A stretch of DNA of 64,000 bases from Rhodobacter capsulatus (GTDB lineage: Bacteria; Pseudomonadota; Alphaproteobacteria; Rhodobacterales; Rhodobacteraceae). Both the position numbers and the translations under genes were made by a program. Position 1 is the stretch's first letter, and the number at the start of each line of letters is the position of its first letter. Below, one piece after another: positions 44,435 to 52,573 of this stretch. The stretch spans positions 29,945 to 93,944 of the forward strand of contig NZ_QKZO01000013.1 in NCBI RefSeq assembly GCF_003254295.1. Direction: 5' to 3'. The notes under the pieces were generated by a model. The model did no database searches and was not told the DNA's origin. It worked only from the letters and a program-made list of their open reading frames with translations.

Positions 44435-45150
44435 GAACAGCCGAGCCGGGCGAAGGTGGCGCGCGGACCGCGGTTGTCGAAGAACGGGATCGAGCCGGGC
44501 TCGGCCGTGTCGAAGGCAAGCTTTGCCTGCACCTCGGCCAGCACCACCTCGGTGATGAAGGGCAGCGCCAGCGCCCGCGCCTCGGTCAGCGCGACCCAGT
44601 GCAGATGGCTGAGTTCGTCGCAGGCGCGCGAGAAATCATCGGGGTCCGAGGCGATTTCCGCCACATCGACCAGAAAGAACCGCGCGTCGAAGCGGCGCGG
44701 GCGGCCCGGCGGGGTGATGGCGCGAAAGACGAAGCGCAGCCCGGCGGCCGAGGGGCGATGGCCGGTGGCGGCAAAGCCCTGCCAGTCTTCGGGCACCGGG
44801 CCGTCCCAGGTGCCGGGGGTGCCGAGGATCAGCCCGGTTTCCTCCCATAATTCGCGGATCGCGGCGACAGCCAGTGCCGGGCCGATCCCTGCGGGGGCCT
44901 CGAGCGCCAGCCTTGCGGCATCGGACGCGGGCAGCGGCCGGGCCAGCGGCACGGCGGCATCGGCGGCATCGAGCGCGCCGCCCGGAAAGACGTATTTCGA
45001 CGGCATGAAGGCCGCGCCCGCGCCGCGCATCCCCATCAGCACCGCGGGGCCCGCGGGCAGGTCGCGGCGCAGCACCAGCACGGTGGCGGCATCGCGCAGG
45101 GACGTCTTGTCGGGGGAGGAACTTTCGGGCTGGGGATCGGGGGTGCTCAT
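44407..45150 (-). CDS. Nudix hydrolase
   Basis: 247-residue Nudix protein. The Nudix box is present in PAGIGPALAVAAIRELWEETGLIL (REx2EE core; the leading G-x5-E is stretched by an insertion). Substrate unknown; long-insert members of this type include CoA- and NDP-linked pyrophosphatases. Length and the Arg-Gly rich loop (ALVLRRDLPAGPAVLMGMRGAGAAFMPSKYVFPGGALD) match proteobacterial NUDT19/CoA-type enzymes. The start has GGAGGCCCG upstream. Confidence 0.85.
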   Translation of the reverse strand: MSTPDPQPESSSPDKTSLRDAATVLVLRRDLPAGPAVLMGMRGAGAAFMPSKYVFPGGALDAADAAVPLARPLPASDAARLALEAPAGIGPALAVAAIRELWEETGLILGTPGTWDGPVPEDWQGFAATGHRPSAAGLRFVFRAITPPGRPRRFDARFFLVDVAEIASDPDDFSRACDELSHLHWVALTEARALALPFITEVVLAEVQAKLAFDTAEPGSIPFFDNRGPRATFARLGCSQPPMRFRS

Positions 45151-45321
45151 CGGGCCTCCAGGCGGTTTTGCCCAGTCTAGCCGCAGCCCCGGCGCCGGGG
45201 AAAGGGGTTTGGCGCCGCGCCGGTTGTTTCACGGCTTCGCGAGCCGCGACGGAAACTGCCATGCGCGGCGTTTGCTGATCATCGGCGGCAGGGAACGGGG
45301 CCGCGGCAAGGAGTGACGACG

Positions 45322-45924
45322 ATGACGACGATCCTGAAGAAAACGATGACGGCGGTTCTGGCGACGAGCGTGGCGCTGGGGTCGGTTCTGCCTGCGCTGG
45401 CACAGGAGGCGCCGCCCGCGGCGCCGATGGCGGGCCCCGGAGGGCCCGACGCGATCGGTCCGGTCTGGCTGCAGTTCGATTTCAAGGCCTTCGACAAGGA
45501 CGGCGACGGCAAGGTGACGCGGGCCGAAGTGCAGGCGGGCCGGGCCGAACGGGTCAAGGCGATCGATACGAATGGCGACGGGCTGCTGAGCGCCGAGGAA
45601 ATGATCGCGGCCGATCTGGCGCGGGAGAAAGCCCGCGTCGAGGACCGGGTTAAGACGCGGATCGCGGCGCAGGATGCGGATGGTGACGGCAAGCTTTCGG
45701 CGGCCGAGATGATGGTTCCCCCCGGCGCGGCGCGGCTGTTCGATCGCATCGATGCCGACAATGACGGTGCCGTGACCGAGGCGGAACTGACGCAGGCGCG
45801 CGCGGCGATGCGGCAGAAGATGATGGACCGGATGCAGGATCGGCGGGGCGATCGTGGTCCGAAGGATCACGGCGGGTATGGTCCTCAGGACGGTCAGGGC
45901 TGGTTCGGTCCGGCGCAGAACTGA
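45322..45924 (+). CDS. secreted EF-hand calcium-binding protein
   Basis: 200-residue exported protein with a signal peptide ending near residue 28 (LPALAQ). Four EF-hand loops: DKDGDGKVTRAE (58-69), DTNGDGLLSAEE (82-93), DADGDGKLSAAE (118-129) and DADNDGAVTEAE (144-155), all with the Ca2+-binding Asp/Asn/Glu positions. A basic, Gly-rich C-terminal tail follows. ATG 45322 has AAGGAG 8 bases upstream. It stands directly before an ECF sigma factor gene, suggesting that calcium or envelope sensing is linked to that sigma factor. Confidence 0.88.
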   Translation: MTTILKKTMTAVLATSVALGSVLPALAQEAPPAAPMAGPGGPDAIGPVWLQFDFKAFDKDGDGKVTRAEVQAGRAERVKAIDTNGDGLLSAEEMIAADLAREKARVEDRVKTRIAAQDADGDGKLSAAEMMVPPGAARLFDRIDADNDGAVTEAELTQARAAMRQKMMDRMQDRRGDRGPKDHGGYGPQDGQGWFGPAQN

Positions 45925-46022
45925 GCGGGCGGGCGGCGGCCCCCGGATCGGGGGCCGCGGTTGCCCCGGCAGTTGCCGCGACAGTTGCTCCGGTGGCGCA
46001 TTGGCGTTACGGCTTGGGACCG

Positions 46023-46607
46023 ATGGAGATGGCCTTCGACGAGATCCGCAGCTTGTCCGACGAAACCCTGCTGGTGCTTTACGGCAACGGCGACGGGGCG
46101 GCGGCGCGTGCGCTGGTGGAGCGGCTCGGGCCGCTGGCCTTTCGGCTGGCGGTGCGGATGCTGGGCGACCGGGCCGAAGCCGAGGATCTGGCGCAGGAAG
46201 CGCTGTTGCGGCTGTGGAAGATCGCCCCCGACTGGCGCACAGGCGAGGCCAAGGTCTCGACCTGGCTTTACCGGGTGGTGACCAATCTGGCGACGGACCG
46301 GCTGCGGCGGCGCCGCGGCGTCGGGCTGGACGAGGCGCCCGAGCTGCCCGATGGCGCGGCTTCGGCGCTGGAGGGGATGATCGAGACCGACCGCGCGCAG
46401 GCGCTGGAGCTGGCCCTGGCGCAGCTGCCGGTGCGGCAGCGGCAGGCGGTGGTGCTGCGCCATCTCGAGGGGCTGACGAACCCCGAGATCGCGGCGGCGA
46501 TGGAGATTGGCGTCGAGGCGGTGGAAAGCCTGACGGCGCGGGGAAAACGCACGCTGGCGCAGCTTCTGGCGCCGCGCCGGGCGGAACTGGGGTATGGCCA
46601 TGACTGA
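46023..46607 (+). CDS. ECF RNA polymerase sigma factor
   Basis: 194-residue extracytoplasmic-function sigma factor. Region 2 reads LVERLGPLAFRLAVRMLGDRAEAEDLAQEALLRLWKIAPDW and VSTWLYRVVTNLATDRLRRR; region 4 reads LPVRQRQAVVLRHLEGLTNPEIAAAMEIGVEAVESLTARGKRTLAQ. It overlaps the following small membrane protein gene by 14 bp, the usual arrangement with an anti-sigma factor. The start is uncertain (ATG 46023, 46029 or an upstream ATG 45993). Confidence 0.92.
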   Translation: MEMAFDEIRSLSDETLLVLYGNGDGAAARALVERLGPLAFRLAVRMLGDRAEAEDLAQEALLRLWKIAPDWRTGEAKVSTWLYRVVTNLATDRLRRRRGVGLDEAPELPDGAASALEGMIETDRAQALELALAQLPVRQRQAVVLRHLEGLTNPEIAAAMEIGVEAVESLTARGKRTLAQLLAPRRAELGYGHD

Positions 46608-46983
46608 CCGTTTTGAGTTCGAAGATACGGATCTGGAACGGTTTTTCCGGGCGGCACGCACGGCGGCGCCAGAGCCCCCGGCGGCCTTTCTGACCCGGCT
46701 TGCGGCGCAGGCCGAGGCGGTTCAGGCCGAAACGGTTCCGGCAAAGGCGGTTCCGGCAAGGGCGGCGCGGCCGCGGCTTGGGCTGGTCTCGGCGCTGGCG
46801 GCGGCCTTTGGCGGCTGGGCCGCTTTGGGCGGCATGGCCACGGCGACGGTGGCCGGGCTCTGGATCGGGCTGGCCGGGGCGCCGACGCTGGTGCAGGCGG
46901 TGGGTCTTGGCAGCACCGTCAGCGCCGAGGCCGACAGCTATTTGCCCGATGCCGATGTGCTGGCGCTGGCGGTGATGCAATGA
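46594..46983 (+). CDS. small membrane protein, probable anti-sigma factor
   Basis: 129-residue protein with an N-terminal cytoplasmic part (DTDLERFFRAARTAAPEPPAAFLTRLAAQA) and one membrane segment near residues 64-95. The HxxxCxxC zinc anti-sigma motif is absent. Its overlap with the sigma gene and its topology suggest it restrains that sigma factor, but this is inferred from position. Confidence 0.65.
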   Translation: MAMTDRFEFEDTDLERFFRAARTAAPEPPAAFLTRLAAQAEAVQAETVPAKAVPARAARPRLGLVSALAAAFGGWAALGGMATATVAGLWIGLAGAPTLVQAVGLGSTVSAEADSYLPDADVLALAVMQ

Positions 46984-47002
46984 TGCAAGGGGAATGTGCA
47001 GG

Positions 47003-47572
47003 ATGAAGCCGGAGACGACGACACCGCCGGAAGATCCCGCGCCCCGCTTCGGGACGCGCGGCTGGATGAAGATCGCCTTGATCGCCTCGGTCACGGTGAA
47101 CTTCCTTGTGCTGGGCACCGTCGTCGGCGGGGTGATCGCGCATCGGATGCAGCCGCCGCCGCCGGTGATGGAGCGGGGCCCGGATGCGCTGACCTTCGGG
47201 CCGCTGGGCGGCGCCTTCAACCGCGAGGACCGGCTGGCGATGCGGCAGGCGGCCGAGGGGCGTGGCGCGAATTTCGAGGCGATGCAGGCGGCGGTGCGCT
47301 CGGATTTCACCCGGCTCGAGGCGGCGCTGAAGGCCGAGCCCTTTGATGAAGCGGCGGTCCGGTCGGTGCTGGCCGATATCCGGGCACGCACGCTCAAGCG
47401 CATGGATATCGGCGAAAACCTGATCCTCGAGCGGTTGGAGAAGATGACGCCGAAGCAGCGGGACCGCTTTGTCGAGCGGCTGCGGCGGGGGGTGGAGCGG
47501 CTCTCGAAACATTTGGAGGAGCACAGCCACGGCCCGCGCGGGCCGGGGAACGCGCCGCCGCCGCAGGATTGA
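47003..47572 (+). CDS. periplasmic heavy-metal-sensor-like protein (Metal_resist/Spy-like)
   Basis: 189-residue membrane-anchored protein: one N-terminal segment (MKIALIASVTVNFLVLGTVVGGVIA) and a helical periplasmic domain (FNREDRLAMRQAAE, FEAMQAAVRSDFTRLEAALKAEPFDEAAVRSVLADIRA, MTPKQRDRFVERLRRG) typical of the CnrX/Spy-related heavy-metal resistance family, ending in a His/Pro-rich tail. Last gene of the EF-hand, sigma, membrane-protein series. It may sense metal ions or act as a chaperone. Confidence 0.78.
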   Translation: MKPETTTPPEDPAPRFGTRGWMKIALIASVTVNFLVLGTVVGGVIAHRMQPPPPVMERGPDALTFGPLGGAFNREDRLAMRQAAEGRGANFEAMQAAVRSDFTRLEAALKAEPFDEAAVRSVLADIRARTLKRMDIGENLILERLEKMTPKQRDRFVERLRRGVERLSKHLEEHSHGPRGPGNAPPPQD

Positions 47573-47595
47573 GACAGACGCCGCAGGATTGAGAC
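47559..47595. repeat. 20-bp tandem duplication across a stop codon
   Basis: CGCCGCAGGATTGAGAC occurs at 47559-47575 and again at 47579-47595. The first copy contains the stop of the metal-sensor-like gene, so the second is non-coding. Probably a recent slippage or local duplication. Confidence 0.8.
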
Positions 47596-47602
47596 GGGAT
47601 CA

Positions 47603-47628
47603 CCCCGGCCGCAAGGTCGGGGTTTTTG
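47603..47628 (+). terminator. rho-independent terminator of the EF-hand/sigma operon
   Basis: 8-bp stem CCCCGGCC / GGTCGGGG (one G-T pair) with GCAA loop followed by TTTTT, 31 bases after the last stop. Confidence 0.85.
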
Positions 47629-47656
47629 CTGTCCCGCGCCGCGCCCGGGGGGCGGA

Positions 47657-49057
47657 TCAGGCGGCGGGCAGCTTGAAGATCTTGACCTGATTGCGCCCTT
47701 CGGCCTTGGAGCTCATCAGCGCATGGTCGGCCTGGTTGATCACCTGTTCGACCGTGCCGGTGCCGCCATGGCCGCCGCCCAGCGCCAGACCGATCGACAC
47801 GGTGATGCGCAGCGCGTGGCCGTCATGCAGCTCGAACGGGGTTTCCTCCATCACCCGGCACAGCCGCTCGGCGGTGGCGCGCGCTGCCTCGAGCGAGGTT
47901 TCGGGCATGGCGATCAGGAATTCCTCGCCGCCGACGCGGGCGACCAGATCGACCTGCCGCAGGTTCAGCGTCAGCCGCCGCGCCACCTCGATCAGCACGC
48001 GGTCGCCCGCGGCATGGCCATAGGTGTCGTTCACCGATTTGAAGCGGTCGATGTCGAGCACCATCACCGCGAAAGACCGCCCGCTGTGGCGCGAGCGTTC
48101 GGCCAGCCGGGCCACATGCGGCATCGCATAGCGGCGGTTGTAAAGCCCGGTCAGCGGATCGACGAGGGCCAGGCGCAGCCCGTCGGCGACGCGTTCGCGC
48201 TGCCGGTCATGGCGGCGCTTGCGCGAGATATGGGTGCGCAGACGCAGCGCCGCTTCCTCGGCAAAGGCCGGGTCGGAGAGCTTCACCGGCGTCAGATCCG
48301 AGGCGCCAAGATCCAGCGCCACCGCCGAGGTTTCCCGCGCCCCCTCGCGCACGGCGATGCAGATCACCGCATGGCGCGAGCCCGCGCGCGAGCGCAGCTC
48401 CGACATCAGCCGCAGCCCCTCGCCCGGGCGGGCCAGATCGGCCGAGATCACATAGGCGTCGGGCGGCGGCATCTCGGCCGCGGCGGTCAGCGCCTCGTTG
48501 TAATCCAGCACCCGCAGCGTGTCTTGCGGCAGGAACCGCGCCATCGCAGCCTTCCAGCCGACGCAGGTTTCGCGGTCGGGGGCGACCAGGCAGATCACCG
48601 CGGGCGGTTCGGCCACGGGCACCGGCGGCTCGGTGAAGCCAAGCTCGTGGCAGGTGCTTTCGCGAAGCCGCAATTCCTCGTCGGTTTCGCGCATCCGCAT
48701 CAGCGAGCGCAACCGGGCGAGCAGCGTCAGTTCCTCGAAGGGTTTGACGATGAAATCATCGGCGCCCGCGCGCAGCGCCTCGAGCCGGGTTTCGGGCGAG
48801 GGGAAGGCGGTGACCATGATCACCGGCAGGTTCTGCGTCAAAGGGTTGGACTTCAGCCGACGGCACACTTCGATGCCGCTGATGTCGGGCAACTGCACAT
48901 CGAGCAAGACAAGATCGGGCAGCTCCAGCGTCACCAGACGCAGAGCTTCCTGTCCCGTGCCAGCCTGAACCGTTTCGTACCGGGCGCCCGAGAGCTTCAC
49001 CTTCAGTACGATCCGATTCGTGGCCACATCGTCCACGATCAGGATTTTCCCTGCCAT
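47657..49057 (-). CDS. pleD: PleD-like response regulator diguanylate cyclase
   Basis: 466-residue REC-REC-GGDEF protein. The first receiver has ILIVDDVATN and phospho-acceptor D53 (LVLLDVQLPDIS), with Lys in FIVKPFEE. The second receiver (about 150-285) lacks the acidic residues and serves as an adaptor, as in Caulobacter PleD. The cyclase domain carries GGEEF and, five residues upstream, the inhibitory I-site RQVD. It makes c-di-GMP after phosphorylation. ATG 49057 is chosen as MAGKILIVDD; a longer frame lacks homology. Divergent from the DUF3572 gene, a neighbour of pleD in other alphaproteobacteria. Confidence 0.92.
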   Translation of the reverse strand: MAGKILIVDDVATNRIVLKVKLSGARYETVQAGTGQEALRLVTLELPDLVLLDVQLPDISGIEVCRRLKSNPLTQNLPVIMVTAFPSPETRLEALRAGADDFIVKPFEELTLLARLRSLMRMRETDEELRLRESTCHELGFTEPPVPVAEPPAVICLVAPDRETCVGWKAAMARFLPQDTLRVLDYNEALTAAAEMPPPDAYVISADLARPGEGLRLMSELRSRAGSRHAVICIAVREGARETSAVALDLGASDLTPVKLSDPAFAEEAALRLRTHISRKRRHDRQRERVADGLRLALVDPLTGLYNRRYAMPHVARLAERSRHSGRSFAVMVLDIDRFKSVNDTYGHAAGDRVLIEVARRLTLNLRQVDLVARVGGEEFLIAMPETSLEAARATAERLCRVMEETPFELHDGHALRITVSIGLALGGGHGGTGTVEQVINQADHALMSSKAEGRNQVKIFKLPAA

Positions 49058-49149
49058 GAACCGTTCCGCTCCTTTAACCTGCCGCCCGCAGAGCCTATCA
49101 TGGCTACCCAAAGGTTAACAAACTCTTTCAATTCTAGGAGTGACACAGA

Positions 49150-49428
49150 TTGCAGCAGGATTTGGCACAAATTCTCGCGATCCGCGCGCTGGGCTGGATG
49201 GCGGGCGAGGAGGCGGTCTGGCTGGCCTTTCTGGGCGCAAGCGGCGCGGATGCCGCGCAGGTGCGGGCCGAGGCGGCGCAACCGGCGATGCAGCGCGCGG
49301 TGCTGGCGCATCTTCTGCGCGAGGATGACTGGGTGCGGTCCTGTGCCGAGGCGCTGGCGGTACGGCCCGAAGAGCTGGCGCTGGCCGCGGCCGTGCTGGA
49401 TGGCGCGGCGGGGCGCAACTGGACGTGA
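49150..49428 (+). CDS. DUF3572 family protein
   Basis: 92-residue helical protein of the DUF3572 family (AQILAIRALGWMAGEEAVWLAFLGASG, DDWVRSCAEALAVRPEELALAAAVLDG) found next to cell-cycle/c-di-GMP genes in alphaproteobacteria. A TTG start at 49150 follows AGGAGTGAC. Function unknown. Divergent from the PleD-like gene and 9 bp before a HAD phosphatase gene. Confidence 0.78.
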   Translation: MQQDLAQILAIRALGWMAGEEAVWLAFLGASGADAAQVRAEAAQPAMQRAVLAHLLREDDWVRSCAEALAVRPEELALAAAVLDGAAGRNWT

Positions 49429-49437
49429 GGGTTTCAA

Positions 49438-50133
49438 GTGTCTGATATTGCTGCGATCCTGTTTGACAAGGATGGGACGCTTTTTGATTTTGACGCGACC
49501 TGGGGCGCTTGGGCGCGCGGCGTGATCTTTGATCTGGCCGCGGGCGATGCGGCGCTGGCCGGGCGGCTGGCGCAGGCGCTCGGCTATGATCTGGCGGCGG
49601 GGCGGTTCGAGCGCCACTCGCCGGTGATCGCGGGCACGGTGGCGGAGGTGGCCGAGCTGATCGTGGCCCATCTGCCCGGGCAGTCGGTTTCGGCGCTGGT
49701 GCGCGATCTGGATGCGGCGGCATGTCGCGCCCCGCAGGTGGCGGCCGTCAATCTGGAGCGCTGTCTGGGCGGGCTTCGGGGGGCCGGTCTGCGGCTGGGG
49801 GTGGCGACGAACGACAGCGAATCCTCGGCGCGGGCACAACTTCAGCGCGAGGGGATTTCCGAGTTCTTCGACTTCGTCGCGGGCTATGACAGCGGTTTTG
49901 GCGGCAAGCCCGCCCCGGGCCAGCTGCTGGCCTTTGCCGCGCATCTGGGGGTTTCACCCGCAAGGGTTGCAATGGTGGGCGACAGTCTGCACGACATGGC
50001 GGCGGCGCGGGCGGCGGGAATGCGGGCGGTGGCGGTGCTGACCGGTCCGGCCCCGGCCGAGGTGCTGGCCCCGGTGGCGGAGGTGGTCCTGCCGACGATC
50101 GACGGTCTGGCGGGCTGGCTGGCGGGGCTGTGA
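49438..50133 (+). CDS. HAD-family phosphatase (phosphoglycolate phosphatase-like)
   Basis: 231-residue HAD hydrolase: motif I LFDKDGTLFDF with both aspartates, motif II VATNDS, motif III lysine in GGKPAP and motif IV MVGDSLHDMAAARAAG. The small helical cap is of the Gph/PGP subclass. A GTG start at 49438 is used. Substrate unproven. The gene lies between DUF3572 and DUF4153, with short spacings suggesting co-transcription. Confidence 0.87.
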   Translation: MSDIAAILFDKDGTLFDFDATWGAWARGVIFDLAAGDAALAGRLAQALGYDLAAGRFERHSPVIAGTVAEVAELIVAHLPGQSVSALVRDLDAAACRAPQVAAVNLERCLGGLRGAGLRLGVATNDSESSARAQLQREGISEFFDFVAGYDSGFGGKPAPGQLLAFAAHLGVSPARVAMVGDSLHDMAAARAAGMRAVAVLTGPAPAEVLAPVAEVVLPTIDGLAGWLAGL

Positions 50134-50189
50134 CGGGTGGCTCGCCAATCCCGTCGGGGCTGGGTAAGCTGGCCAAAACGGAGGCGCAG

Positions 50190-51920
50190 ATGAGCAGTCG
50201 GGTGCAGTTCATCCTGATCGGGATGCTGGGTGGTTTCGCCTTTTGGGGGCTGTTCGACGCCTTCGAGGCGCTGGAGGCCTGGCGGCTGGCGGTGCCGGCG
50301 CTGGTCGGGGCCGGGGCGTTCTTTTTCGCGACGCTGGCGATGGCGGCCGATCTGCGGCTGCGGCGGGCGGCGCTTTCGGGCGCGGCGATCGCGGCGGCGG
50401 CGGGCGGGATGGCGGCGCTGAAGGGGCTCGGCTTCGAGACCGGGGCGCAGATGCTGGAGACCGGGCATCTGGGGGTGGCGATGGCGGTGCTGGCGGTGTT
50501 GCCGGTGCCCTTTGCCATCGCCTTCGGGCTTGGCGGGCGCGCCGGGCTGACCGATTACCGGGTACTGTTCACCGAAAGCTGGAACATTGTCGTGCGCTAT
50601 GTCTCGGCGGGGCTGTTCGTGGCCACGGCGCTTCTGGTGCTGTGGCTGCTGGGCGCGCTGTTGCAGCTGGTGGACGTGACGCTGCTGCATGATGTGCTGA
50701 GCGACGATCTGGGGCTGTGGCTGATTTCCGGCGCGGTGCTGGGCTTGGCGTTTTCGGTGGTGACGGAGCTGTCGGACACGGTCTCTCCTTATCTTCTGTT
50801 GCGGCTGTTGCGGCTTTTGACGCCGCTGGTGCTTTGCGTCGTGGTGGTCTTTGTCGCGGCGCTGCCGCTGCGCGGCCTCGGCGCGCTTTTTGGCGAGATC
50901 TCGGCGGCCTCGGCGCTTTTGGCGACGGCGATCGCGGCGATCGGGCTGATCTCGATCGTGGCGGACGAGGATGACGCCGAGGCGGCGCAGGGGCTGATCC
51001 TGACCGTCTCGGCGCGCGGGCTGATGGTGTTCGTGCCGGTGCTGGCGGGGCTGGCGATCTGGGCGCTGGCCTTGCGGATCGCGCAATATGGCTGGACGCC
51101 CGAACGGGTGGCGGCCTCGGCGCTGGCTTTCGTGGTGGCGGGCTACGGGCTGGGCTATCTGCTGGCGCTGGGTCTGGGGCGGCGCTGGCGCGTGGCGCTG
51201 CGGCGGGTGAACGTGGCGATGGCGCTGGCGATCCTCGCGCTGGCCGTGCTGTGGCTGAGCCCGGTTCTCTCGCCCGAGGCGATCGCGGTGCGCTCGCAGC
51301 TGGCGCGGTTCGAGGCGGGGCGGGCGACGGTGGCGCAGCTGCCGCTGTGGGAGATGGGGCACGACTGGGGCCTTGCCGGGCAACGCGGGCTGGAGCGGCT
51401 GCGCGGGCGCGACGAGGCCGTGCTGGCGGAACGGCTGCAGCAGCTGGAGACCTCCGAGGGGCGCTGGCAGTTCGAACATGCGGCCGAGACCGGGGCGCCG
51501 GCGCTCGACCGGTTGCGGGCGGCGGTGACGCTCTGGCCTGCGGGCGCGACCTGGCCTGCGGGGCTGGCCGAGAGGCTGGCGGGGGATCTGCGGTCCCCCG
51601 ATCTGGGCGGCTGTGCCGTCGCGGCGGGGGGCGGCAGCGGCCGCTGCGCGCTGGTCCTGACCGATCTTTTGCCGCAAGTGCCCGGACCGGAAGCGGTTTT
51701 CCTGAATGCGACCGAGTTTTTCCGCACCGATGGGGTGCAGGTCTTGCGACGCCGCGAGGGCGGCGACTGGGTCCGGGGCGGGCAGATCGTGCTGGGCGAC
51801 AAGGAGACGGTCTCGGTGGCCGAGATGATCGCGGCGCTCCGCGCGGGGGGGGGCGAAACCGCGCCCGTGACGCTGCAGGTGCTGCGGCTGGGCCGCTGGC
51901 AGGTCGGCATGACGCCTTAA
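50190..51920 (+). CDS. DUF4153 membrane protein
   Basis: 576-residue protein with about ten hydrophobic helices in residues 8-380 and a soluble C-terminal domain (~390-576) rich in Leu-Arg helices. Family DUF4153 as judged from the helix pattern and FTESWNIVVRYVSAGLFVA. Function unknown. ATG 50190 is preferred, with GGAGG a few bases upstream; an in-frame GTG at 50130 overlaps the HAD gene and is the alternative start. Confidence 0.8.
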   Translation: MSSRVQFILIGMLGGFAFWGLFDAFEALEAWRLAVPALVGAGAFFFATLAMAADLRLRRAALSGAAIAAAAGGMAALKGLGFETGAQMLETGHLGVAMAVLAVLPVPFAIAFGLGGRAGLTDYRVLFTESWNIVVRYVSAGLFVATALLVLWLLGALLQLVDVTLLHDVLSDDLGLWLISGAVLGLAFSVVTELSDTVSPYLLLRLLRLLTPLVLCVVVVFVAALPLRGLGALFGEISAASALLATAIAAIGLISIVADEDDAEAAQGLILTVSARGLMVFVPVLAGLAIWALALRIAQYGWTPERVAASALAFVVAGYGLGYLLALGLGRRWRVALRRVNVAMALAILALAVLWLSPVLSPEAIAVRSQLARFEAGRATVAQLPLWEMGHDWGLAGQRGLERLRGRDEAVLAERLQQLETSEGRWQFEHAAETGAPALDRLRAAVTLWPAGATWPAGLAERLAGDLRSPDLGGCAVAAGGGSGRCALVLTDLLPQVPGPEAVFLNATEFFRTDGVQVLRRREGGDWVRGGQIVLGDKETVSVAEMIAALRAGGGETAPVTLQVLRLGRWQVGMTP

Positions 51921-51982
51921 AACGCTTCCAGATTGGGGGTTTGTTAACAGCCGTTGCGCTATGCTCCGCGCGAGGAGGGTCC

Positions 51983-52573
51983 ATGCTCGGCATCGTCAAC
52001 AAATCCATCCAGGCTTTCCTGTGCAAGCACCACGGCAGCGCCGTCTGGCGCGAGGTGGCCGATCGTCTGCGCCTTGGCCCCGAGGGGTTCGAGGCGATGC
52101 TGGCCTATGCCGATGACACGACCGAGGCGCTCTTGTCGGTGGCCGAGGGGCTGACCGGCAAGACGCGCGAGCAATTGCTGGAAGATATCGGCGCGGAAGT
52201 GGCGCAGACCGAACCGCTGCGGCGGCTGTTGCGCTTTGGCGGCCCGGATTATCTGGAATTCCTGTTCTCGCTCGATGATCTGCAAGGCCGTGCGCAGATG
52301 GCGTTGCCCGATCTGGAATTGCCGGAGCTGACCCTGCAATCCGAGGCGCAGGGGCGGTTCACGCTTTTGGTGCGGGGCCGTTTCCCGGGCTGGGGCGCGG
52401 TGATGGCGGGGCTGATGCGGGCGATGGCCGACGATTACGGCGCGCTGGTGCTGATCGACCTGCTCGAGCCGCGCGAGGGGGCGGAGCGGGTGCAGGTCGA
52501 GCTGCATTTCACCACCTATCATGCCGCGCGCCAGTTCGATCTGGCCCGCCCCGAGCTGGGAGAGGCGCCATGA
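51983..52573 (+). CDS. H-NOX (heme NO-binding) protein, proximal His missing
   Basis: 196-residue HNOB/H-NOX protein, the family of NO/O2 sensors also found in soluble guanylate cyclase. The N-terminus MLGIVNKSIQAFLCKHHG is typical. At the place of the proximal heme ligand (about residue 102 of classical proteins) the sequence is SLDDLQGRAQMALPDL, with Gln101 where the His should be, and YxSxR, which binds the heme propionates, reads LVRGR (129-133). Heme binding in the normal way is therefore doubtful. GAGGAGGG precedes the ATG. The stop overlaps the diguanylate cyclase start (ATGA). Confidence 0.85.
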   Translation: MLGIVNKSIQAFLCKHHGSAVWREVADRLRLGPEGFEAMLAYADDTTEALLSVAEGLTGKTREQLLEDIGAEVAQTEPLRRLLRFGGPDYLEFLFSLDDLQGRAQMALPDLELPELTLQSEAQGRFTLLVRGRFPGWGAVMAGLMRAMADDYGALVLIDLLEPREGAERVQVELHFTTYHAARQFDLARPELGEAP

